DNA of 5,182 nt from Desulfobacteraceae bacterium (GTDB lineage: Bacteria; Desulfobacterota; Desulfobacteria; Desulfobacterales; BuS5): positions 1 through 5,182 of the forward strand of contig DAOWMW010000115.1 in assembly GCA_030642865.1 (NCBI GenBank), given 5' to 3'. The translations under genes and the position numbers were made by a program. Positions 1 through 5,182 of this stretch are shown here, one piece after another. Numbering within the stretch: position 1 is the first letter of the stretch; each line of letters begins with the position of its first letter. Under the pieces are notes generated by a model. It saw only the letters and a list, made by a program, of their open reading frames with translations, made no database searches and had not been told where the DNA came from.

Positions 1-930
1 ATAATGGACAGGCTCCTGACCCTTAACAGGGGGCCCATTCATGGCAAAGTGCTTCTCCATATATTTAAAGATATTATATCTGAATCACGCAAACTTCAAC
101 AGTCCCAGAAAATAACATTTTTAGGCCCGGAAGCAACATTTACCCATATGGCTGCCATGGATCATTTTGGTCATTCTTCATTATATGTTCCCCAGCCCAG
201 TATCAAAGATATATTCAATGATGTGGAAAAAGGGGCATCAGGCTACGGAGTGGTACCTGTGGAAAATTCCATTGAAGGGGCGGTGAACCATACATTAGAT
301 CTTTTTTTTGAATCTGATCTGAAAATTTGTGCTGAAATTTTTCTTCCCATCTCCCATGATCTTCTCTCCATATCGGGCTCCATAAAAAATATCAAAAAAG
401 TTTATTCCCATCCCCAGGCTCTGGCTCAATGCAGAGAATGGTTAAAAAAATATCTTCCGGATACTCCTTTGGAAGAATGTGGCAGTACTGCCCTTGCAGC
501 CCGAATGGCTTCCGACGACGCCGAAACCGCTGCAATTGCAAGCAGTGCCGCAGCCAGTCTCTATAATCTGGAGGTTGTTACTTCAAAAATTCAGGATTTT
601 ACCAATAATGTAACAAGATTTCTTGTTATTGGAAAAGATGAAATTAAAGAAACAGGGAAGGATAAAACTTCCATTATGCTTGCGGCGGCCCATACCCCCG
701 GCGCCCTTCATAGAATTTTAGAACCGATTGCAAAAAATCGGATAAATATGCTAAAACTCGAATCAAGACCAGCAAAATATGAAAACTGGAATTATTTCTT
801 TTTTATTGATATTGAAGGACATATTAAAGATCCCCTCATTGAAAAAACCATTAGCAGGATAAAGGAGCTCTGCTTTTACTTAAAATGCCTGGGCTCATAT
901 CCGATGGAACACCCTGAAACACGGGCTTGA
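1..930 (+). CDS. pheA: P-protein, 5'-truncated: end of chorismate mutase domain, prephenate dehydratase, ACT domain
   Basis: The bifunctional P-protein converts chorismate to prephenate and then to phenylpyruvate, the committed branch to phenylalanine, in the cytoplasm. The frame is open to base 1 and the Met at base 4 is internal. Counting from that Met, residues 1-32 match the last part of an AroQ-type chorismate mutase domain (LNRGP at 7-11), so the true start lies upstream. The dehydratase domain follows: LGPEATFTH at 40-48, GVVPVENSIEGAV at 82-94, SHPQAL at 135-140, and the catalytic-type TRF motif at 204-206. An ACT regulatory domain runs from about 221 to 300 with GALH (233-236) and ESRP (253-256), the phenylalanine-binding motifs of the family, so feedback inhibition by phenylalanine is expected. 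The stop lies 1 base before aroE. Identification as a dehydratase is firm; the fusion to chorismate mutase rests on the visible fragment only. Confidence 0.93.
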   Translation: MMDRLLTLNRGPIHGKVLLHIFKDIISESRKLQQSQKITFLGPEATFTHMAAMDHFGHSSLYVPQPSIKDIFNDVEKGASGYGVVPVENSIEGAVNHTLDLFFESDLKICAEIFLPISHDLLSISGSIKNIKKVYSHPQALAQCREWLKKYLPDTPLEECGSTALAARMASDDAETAAIASSAAASLYNLEVVTSKIQDFTNNVTRFLVIGKDEIKETGKDKTSIMLAAAHTPGALHRILEPIAKNRINMLKLESRPAKYENWNYFFFIDIEGHIKDPLIEKTISRIKELCFYLKCLGSYPMEHPETRA

Positions 931-931
931 T

Positions 932-1741
932 ATGACAATTAATTCTACAACATCACTCTATTGCGTGTTGGGTGATCCAATTACACACAGTTTAAGTCCT
1001 GTAATGCACAACAGCGCTTTTTTGCATACAGGCTATAATGGTGCATACGTTGCTTTTAACGTAAAAGATATAGGAGCGGCAGTTACAGGTATAAGAGCCC
1101 TTAATATAAAAGGGATAAGTATTACCATACCCCATAAACTGACAGTAATGGAACACCTTGACGAAATAGACGAAACAGCAAAAAAAATAGGTGCTGTTAA
1201 TACCATCTTGAACAAAGACGGTAAACTCCATGGATTTAACACAGATTGTCTTGGCGCCACAAATGCGTTGCTTGAAAAAACAGAAATCAAAGACAAAGAT
1301 GTTCTCCTCGTTGGAGCTGGAGGGGCTGCCAGAGCCATAGGATTTGGCATTCTTGCAGAAGGTGGCAGATTAACCATTGTAAATATCCTGAAAGATGAGG
1401 GTGAGCAACTGGCAAAGGATCTTGGGGTCAAATATTATCCTTTATCCTTCTTTAAAAACCTCAACTGCAACATTATGATAAATGCCACCCCCCTGGGAAT
1501 GACACCGGATACCGATAAAATGGCTGTGGAGCCTGAGCATATTACCCCAGATATGGTTGTTATGGATATTGTTTATAACCCTTTAAAAACACGCCTTTTG
1601 AAAGAAGCTGATAAAAAAGGGTGTGTCACCGTCGACGGGGTCTCAATGTTTGTTCACCAGGGAGTTGCCCAGTTTGAAATGTGGACAGGGGAAAAAGCCC
1701 CTGTTGAAATTATGAGAAAAACAGTTTTAAACTCATTGTAA
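932..1741 (+). CDS. aroE: Shikimate dehydrogenase
   Basis: AroE reduces 3-dehydroshikimate to shikimate, usually with NADPH. At 269 residues it has the normal length. The N-terminal substrate domain shows GDPITHSLSP (14-23) with the Ser residues that hold shikimate, IPHK (66-69) with catalytic Lys69, GAVN (87-90), and NTD (103-105) with the catalytic Asp. The nucleotide domain has the glycine-rich loop GAGGAAR at 128-134. INATPLGM (183-190) and DGVSMFVHQGVAQFE (235-249) are the usual C-terminal motifs. Where most AroE proteins read NRT or NRS after the second strand of this domain, this one reads NILKD (151-155), so the Arg that contacts the NADP 2'-phosphate is missing. The start is 1 base after the pheA stop with no strong ribosome binding site, which favours translational coupling. 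It is a stand-alone enzyme, not fused to AroD. Confidence 0.96.
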   Translation: MTINSTTSLYCVLGDPITHSLSPVMHNSAFLHTGYNGAYVAFNVKDIGAAVTGIRALNIKGISITIPHKLTVMEHLDEIDETAKKIGAVNTILNKDGKLHGFNTDCLGATNALLEKTEIKDKDVLLVGAGGAARAIGFGILAEGGRLTIVNILKDEGEQLAKDLGVKYYPLSFFKNLNCNIMINATPLGMTPDTDKMAVEPEHITPDMVVMDIVYNPLKTRLLKEADKKGCVTVDGVSMFVHQGVAQFEMWTGEKAPVEIMRKTVLNSL

Positions 1742-1746
1742 ATCCT

Positions 1747-3003
1747 ATGATTGAAATTTTTCAAAAAAAAATAAAAAACACCACTTTAACCGTCCCTGGA
1801 TCCAAGAGCTATACCCACAGAATGCTCATCGCTTCCGCCCTTTCAGACGGAAAAAGCTGCATATCAAACCCTTTGAAAAGTGAAGATACTATCCTCACAA
1901 AATCTGCTTTACAAAAAATGGGGATAATCATCAAAGAAAAGGGGAACTCCTTTCTGGTTCATGGAACCGGTGGACGTATCAGCAGGTGTGAAGAACCGAT
2001 AAATCTAGAAAATTCAGGGACTTCCATGCGCCTTCTCACTTCTGTAGCAGCCCTTGGTTCTGGAGAATATATCCTGACAGGTTCCAGCCGAATGGGTGAG
2101 CGCCCCATTCAGGATCTTCTGGATGCATTGATCAGTCTTGGTATTAACGTATCTTCCCTTAATAATAATGGTTTTCCCCCGGTGAGAATCAAGGGAGGAA
2201 AAATACCTGGAGGAAAGGTTTTAATAGATTGCCATGTGAGCAGCCAGTTTCTTTCATCTCTTCTCCTCATAGCCCCTTACACTTTAAATGGAATGGAGAT
2301 TATTGTTTCAAAAGGGCCGGTTTCCCGACCTTATATTGATATGACCCTGGATATAATGGAAAGGCTTGGAATTGCTATTCAGCGGGAAGGATATAATTTT
2401 TTTAAAGTCCCCGGGGGACAAATATATACATCAGGATCCTATGTGGTGGAACCGGACTGTTCCCAGGCGAGTTATTTCTGGGCTGCTGCTGCCATTACAG
2501 GTAAATCCGTTAAAGTCCGGGGAATCTCCCGTAATTCACGTCAGGGAGATCTCAATTTTTTGGGAATACTGGAAAAAATGGGGTGCAGGATAACCCATGA
2601 TGATGACGGAATAACCGTTACCGGGGGTGAACTTTCAGCAATCAAAGCAGACATGTCCGACATGCCCGATGTTGTGCCTACCCTTTCTGTTGTTGCTGCC
2701 TTTGCAAAGGGGACCACCCATATTACAAACGTGGCCCACTTAAAAGAAAAGGAGAGCGACCGCCTTGGTTCGGTGGCATCTGAGCTTGAAAAAACAGGAA
2801 TCAACGCAAAAGCCACAAAAGACGGTCTGGTAATCGAAGGAGGGACTCCCCATGGGGCAGAAATAGAGACCTACAATGACCACAGGATTGCCATGAGTTT
2901 TGCAGTCGCAGGATTAATTGTCCCTGGAATTTTTATTAAGGATGAACAATGTGTTGAAAAATCATTCCCTGATTTTTGGGATGTTTTCATGGGGCTTTAT
3001 TAA
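1747..3003 (+). CDS. aroA: 3-phosphoshikimate 1-carboxyvinyltransferase (EPSP synthase)
   Basis: AroA joins shikimate 3-phosphate and phosphoenolpyruvate to give 5-enolpyruvylshikimate 3-phosphate. The 418 residues are near the family norm of about 420-430. Visible motifs are PGSKSYTHR (17-25; Lys20 and Ser21 bind substrate), NSGTSMR (89-95), RMGERP (115-120), SSQF (165-168), MPDVVPT (306-312) with the expected catalytic Asp308, KEKESDRL (333-340), NDHR (377-380) and VEKSFPD (403-409). The phosphoenolpyruvate-site glycine of the NxGT motif is present, so that position does not carry the Gly-to-Ala change linked to glyphosate tolerance. I do not assign an EPSPS class. The gene starts 5 bases after aroE; the preceding bases are not purine-rich, so initiation probably depends on coupling. 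A run of nine A bases covers codons 6-9. Confidence 0.96.
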   Translation: MIEIFQKKIKNTTLTVPGSKSYTHRMLIASALSDGKSCISNPLKSEDTILTKSALQKMGIIIKEKGNSFLVHGTGGRISRCEEPINLENSGTSMRLLTSVAALGSGEYILTGSSRMGERPIQDLLDALISLGINVSSLNNNGFPPVRIKGGKIPGGKVLIDCHVSSQFLSSLLLIAPYTLNGMEIIVSKGPVSRPYIDMTLDIMERLGIAIQREGYNFFKVPGGQIYTSGSYVVEPDCSQASYFWAAAAITGKSVKVRGISRNSRQGDLNFLGILEKMGCRITHDDDGITVTGGELSAIKADMSDMPDVVPTLSVVAAFAKGTTHITNVAHLKEKESDRLGSVASELEKTGINAKATKDGLVIEGGTPHGAEIETYNDHRIAMSFAVAGLIVPGIFIKDEQCVEKSFPDFWDVFMGLY

Positions 3004-3006
3004 ATA

Positions 3007-3567
3007 ATGAACATATATTTAACAGGATACAGATGCACCGGAAAAACTTCCCTGGGGAAAAAACTTGCAGAATCAATGGAAATACCCTTTATTGATGCAG
3101 ATGTATATTTAACAGATAAATATAATATAACCATAAGTGATATGGTCTCAATCCATGGCTGGGACTACTTCAGAGAAAAGGAGGCTACCATCTTAAAGGA
3201 GGTGAGCAGCCTTGGAAATCATGTAATCGCAACCGGTGGAGGGGTTGTTCTCAAAAAGGAAAATCTCAAGCTAATGAAAGAAACCGGAATCGTTATATGG
3301 CTAAGAGCTACTCCTGAAACCATCAAAAAAAGAATTGTCCAGGATGAAACCACTGAAGATTCACGGCCGTCTTTAACCTCCAGGGGATTTCTTGATGAAA
3401 TCGAGGAAACACTTAATCAGCGCACCCCCCTTTATGAAGAGAGTATGAATTTTGCCATTGATACGGACAATCTGGCAATAAGTACCCTCCAAAGCATGAT
3501 CATGAAACAATTAAAAGACAGGAATCTCCCATGCCTGGAAGTACTTTTGGAAAAGCATTTAAAATAA
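3007..3567 (+). CDS. aroK: Shikimate kinase
   Basis: This enzyme phosphorylates shikimate at the 3-hydroxyl with ATP. The P-loop is GYRCTGKTS (7-15). DAD (30-32) supplies the shikimate- and magnesium-contacting Asp32, Arg56 lies in FREKE (55-59), GGG at 77-79 is the third shikimate-binding element, the lid region includes RPSL (120-123), and LNQRTPLYEE (136-145) is the adenine-side motif with its Arg. At 186 residues it is somewhat longer than the usual 165-175; the excess lies in the C-terminal tail, whose last 12 codons overlap the start of aroC in another frame. It begins 3 bases after aroA with only a poorly spaced GGGG at 2991-2994 as a possible ribosome binding site. The aroK/aroL distinction does not apply clearly outside enterobacteria. 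Confidence 0.95.
   Translation: MNIYLTGYRCTGKTSLGKKLAESMEIPFIDADVYLTDKYNITISDMVSIHGWDYFREKEATILKEVSSLGNHVIATGGGVVLKKENLKLMKETGIVIWLRATPETIKKRIVQDETTEDSRPSLTSRGFLDEIEETLNQRTPLYEESMNFAIDTDNLAISTLQSMIMKQLKDRNLPCLEVLLEKHLK
3516..3523 (+). promoter_or_regulatory. Ribosome binding site of aroC, inside aroK
   Basis: The purine-rich stretch AGACAGGA has its AGGA core at 3520-3523 and leaves 7 bases before the ATG at 3531. It supports this ATG as the aroC start even though it lies 37 bases before the aroK stop. It is the best-placed Shine-Dalgarno site at any complete gene start in the window; aroE, aroA and aroK have weaker or no matches. Confidence 0.6.
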
Positions 3568-4589
3568 CAACCTGGGGGGAATCCCATGGACAGGGTGTGG
3601 GGGTTGTCATAGACGGATGCCCTCCCGGGATTCCCATGACCGAAGATATCATACAATTGATGCTTGATCGGAGAAAACCCGGTGGATCTTCTGCCAGTAC
3701 AAGCAGAAAAGAACCTGATAAAGCCATTATAATGTCCGGTATTTTTGAGGGTAAGACAACGGGAACTCCCATAATGATTATGGTAAATAATAAGGATGCA
3801 AAATCCAGATCCTATGAACCATATGCAAAACTTTTTAGACCCGGACATGGGGATATAACATACCAGCAAAAGTATGGAATCAGGGACTGGAGGGGCGGCG
3901 GCAGAGCATCAGCCAGAGAAACAGTTGCAAGGGTAGCTGCCGGTGCTGTGGCCAAAGCCTTTCTTGATAACAAAAATATCAAAGTCCATGCATACACAAT
4001 GGCACTGGGGGGGGTCAAGGCAAAGCAAAGGGATCTTGATTCAATAAATACCAACATGTTTTTCTGCCCTGATAAAGAAGCAGCCATCTTGATGGCTAAA
4101 AGGGTTGAAGAAGTCAGAAAAAATGGAGATTCCCTTGGAGGAGTCGTGGAAATCCTTGTAAAAGGAGCTCCTGCCGGTCTGGGGGATCCAGTTTTCGATA
4201 AACTGGATGCTGAACTGGCAAAAGCGGTCATGGGGATAGGAGCGGTAAAAGGGGTGGAAATAGGGGCCGGTTTTGAAGCTTCAAAAAAACTTGGTTCCGA
4301 AAATAATGACCCGATACTCCCATCCGGTTTTGCCACGAATAACGCTGGCGGCATACTTGCCGGAATATCCAGCGGAGACGAAATTATTATACGGGCTGCA
4401 GTAAAGCCCATACCCTCCATTATCATGGAGCAGAAAACCATTAATATGCAAAAAAAGCCTGAAACCATCTCCATTAAAGGGAGACACGACATTTCAGCCA
4501 TTCCAAGAATAAACGTGGTTTGTGAAGCCATGGTATATATTGTTCTGGCTGATCACTTTCTCAGACAAAAAGCCATTTCTCCCCCATAG
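3531..4589 (+). CDS. aroC: Chorismate synthase
   Basis: AroC removes phosphate from 5-enolpyruvylshikimate 3-phosphate to give chorismate and needs reduced FMN as a catalytic cofactor. The N terminus is the family signature, with STFGKAFKITTWGESHG at 4-20, which fixes the start at 3531. RPGHGDITYQQKYG (103-116) leads into RGGGRASARET (121-131), followed by DPVFDKLDAELA (219-230), KGVEIGAGF (240-248), NNAGGILAGISSGDEI (270-285) and GRHD (317-320). The 352 residues are close to the usual 350-390. After RHD the sequence reads ISAIPR where a PC pair is more common, a mild variation. The start overlaps aroK by 37 bases. The TAG stop at 4587-4589 lies inside the left arm of the downstream inverted repeat. 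No U-rich terminator follows. As a FAD/FMN-reducing partner is not visible here, I cannot say whether the enzyme is mono- or bifunctional. Confidence 0.97.
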   Translation: MPGSTFGKAFKITTWGESHGQGVGVVIDGCPPGIPMTEDIIQLMLDRRKPGGSSASTSRKEPDKAIIMSGIFEGKTTGTPIMIMVNNKDAKSRSYEPYAKLFRPGHGDITYQQKYGIRDWRGGGRASARETVARVAAGAVAKAFLDNKNIKVHAYTMALGGVKAKQRDLDSINTNMFFCPDKEAAILMAKRVEEVRKNGDSLGGVVEILVKGAPAGLGDPVFDKLDAELAKAVMGIGAVKGVEIGAGFEASKKLGSENNDPILPSGFATNNAGGILAGISSGDEIIIRAAVKPIPSIIMEQKTINMQKKPETISIKGRHDISAIPRINVVCEAMVYIVLADHFLRQKAISPP

Positions 4590-4760
4590 ACCTTAGGATT
4601 GTAATACTCCAACGACCGATAACGCAGTGAAATTTATTATCTGGAAATCTATAAACATCCTGTGATCATTTTGGCTAATAGCTAAAGGCTAACCGCACAG
4701 CTTGAAATTTTTATATTAAGGATTGGGGATGAAATAAATTCACGATCCTAAGGTTTATAG
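4584..4760. repeat. Long imperfect inverted repeat / MITE-like or structured RNA element between aroC and the DUF362 gene
   Basis: The left arm (4584-4602) and right arm (4742-4760) are reverse complements except at three positions; the core ACCTTAGGAT (4590-4599) pairs perfectly with ATCCTAAGGT (4745-4754). As RNA, 4586-4602 and 4742-4758 could form 17 continuous pairs, because the two internal mismatches (4589/4755 and 4600/4744) are G-U. Nested segments can also pair: CTCCAA 4607-4612 with TTGGGG 4723-4728, TATAAA 4650-4655 with TTTATA 4710-4715, CTGTG 4660-4664 with CACAG 4696-4700, and an apical hairpin TTTGGC 4670-4675 with GCTAAA 4681-4686. A TA lies at 4587-4588 and another at 4756-4757, which would suit a TA-target element of about 167 bases. 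There is no open frame of note and no terminal T run. The pairing was done by hand, without an energy calculation. The inverted repeat is certain; its nature is not. Confidence 0.7.
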
Positions 4761-4769
4761 CAAATTACC

Positions 4770-5182
4770 ATGAATCATTCCCCTGACATTTCTTCACCAA
4801 CACCAAAAATCTTTGTGGCCGGAGGAGACGGGCCATACAAGAATACAACCTTGCTTCTTCAAAAGATTGACCTCTCCTTTGCCAGGGGAAAACAGGTACT
4901 TTTAAAACCTAATATTGGAAGAGCAGCAGAACCAGATACAGGGATTGTGACAAATTATATGGTTGTTGCAGCAGCAATAGATGCTTTTCGAAAAGCAGGA
5001 GCAAAAGTCGCTGTGGGGGAAAGTCCCATTGTGGGGGTTGATATAAAGGAAGCCTTTGAAAAATCGGGTATTTCACGGATGGCAAAAAAACGAGGGTGCA
5101 GACTCCTGGACTTTGATGGACGCTCCTCCGTAAAAGTACCTGTTAATAACGGGATTGCTCTGGAATCACTGAAAATCTGCAG
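4770..5182 (+). CDS. DUF362 domain-containing protein, 3'-truncated
   Basis: The frame runs open from the ATG at 4770 to the window edge: 137 full codons plus 2 bases. An in-frame TAG at 4758-4760 lies just upstream, so this is the first usable ATG. After a short Ser/Pro-rich leader (about residues 1-12) without a signal-peptide look, the sequence shows features I associate with DUF362: KIFVAGGDG (13-21), a hydrophobic strand ending in VLLKPNIG (43-50, with the KPN triplet), a helix with AAAIDAFRKAGAKV (67-80), and VGES (82-85). The family's biochemical role is not firmly known; many members in anaerobes carry a C-terminal 4Fe-4S ferredoxin segment, which would lie outside this window. The nearest Shine-Dalgarno-like AAGG (4750-4753) is 16 bases from the ATG, too far to be convincing, and is inside the right repeat arm. 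Membership in the aro operon is uncertain. Confidence 0.8.
   Translation, partial: MNHSPDISSPTPKIFVAGGDGPYKNTTLLLQKIDLSFARGKQVLLKPNIGRAAEPDTGIVTNYMVVAAAIDAFRKAGAKVAVGESPIVGVDIKEAFEKSGISRMAKKRGCRLLDFDGRSSVKVPVNNGIALESLKIC

Noticed and set aside
4..6. ATG at base 4 as the start of pheA
   Set aside because: The frame is open to base 1 and the residues after this Met belong to the end of a chorismate mutase domain, so the gene is cut by the window edge.
2366..2593. Small + strand open frame of 75 codons inside aroA
   Set aside because: It is fully inside aroA in another frame, with no recognisable motif and no separate support.
4186..4208. Perfect 9-base inverted repeat (ATCCAGTTT / AAACTGGAT) with a 5-base spacer inside aroC
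   Set aside because: It encodes the conserved DPVFDKLD motif of chorismate synthase, so the symmetry is explained by coding. There is no T run and the gene continues for 380 bases.
3812..4531. Long minus-strand open frame of 239 codons opposite aroC, and shorter ones opposite aroE, aroA and aroK
   Set aside because: They lie wholly or largely inside well-supported + strand genes, are low-complexity Ser/Pro/Ala-rich or Cys/Tyr-rich translations typical of antisense frames, and show no recognisable motif.
4689..4717. Sigma-70 promoter for the DUF362 gene using TATATT at 4712-4717
   Set aside because: No -35-like hexamer sits at the right distance (CTAACC there), and AT-rich hexamers are common in this region by chance.
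4603..4741. Integron attC site or other recombination site
   Set aside because: The required core sites (GTTRRRY and its partner) are not present at the arm ends, and no integron gene cassette context is visible.
4584..4760. Rho-independent terminator for the aro operon
   Set aside because: The paired arms are 139 bases apart and are followed by GCAAATTACC, not a U tract. No compact GC-rich hairpin with a T run was found.
5177..5182. PstI site CTGCAG at the very end as a possible cloning boundary
   Set aside because: The same site occurs inside aroC (about 4395) and the left end of the window is not a matching site, so it carries no information.

Overview
The window is one strand-uniform block of aromatic amino acid biosynthesis genes, all on the + strand. 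In order it holds the 3' part of pheA (P-protein: chorismate mutase end, prephenate dehydratase and ACT domain), then complete aroE, aroA, aroK and aroC, a 180-base intergenic region, and the 5' part of a gene for a DUF362-family protein that runs off the right edge. Nothing convincing was found on the minus strand.

The protein style (a P-protein with an AroQ-type N-terminal end, a shikimate kinase with a GYRCTGKTS P-loop, an AroC beginning MPGSTFGKAFKITTWGESHG), the moderate-to-low GC by eye and the DUF362 gene suggest a Gram-negative anaerobe. The Desulfobacterota (Desulfobacteraceae-like sulfate reducers) are my best guess. This is recognition from memory, not a search result.

Layout: pheA ends at 930 and aroE starts after 1 base. 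aroE to aroA is 5 bases, aroA to aroK is 3 bases, and aroK and aroC overlap by 37 bases. This packing, and the weak or absent Shine-Dalgarno sites before aroE, aroA and aroK, imply one polycistronic message with translational coupling. AroE, AroK, AroA and AroC catalyse four consecutive steps from 3-dehydroshikimate to chorismate. PheA takes chorismate through prephenate to phenylpyruvate and carries a phenylalanine-sensing ACT domain. The early steps (aroB/aroD equivalents and the DAHP or alternative entry route) and tyrA are not in the window.

The 4590-4769 region is the least ordinary part. Its two ends form a long inverted repeat (4584-4602 with 4742-4760) whose left arm contains the aroC stop codon. 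The two mismatches inside the 17-position core would be G-U pairs in RNA, and further nested complementary segments lie between the arms. It could be a small non-autonomous mobile element (MITE-like) or a structured transcript region between aroC and the DUF362 gene. The sequence alone does not decide. I see no clearly new biological system; the rest is an ordinary housekeeping operon with a few local oddities.
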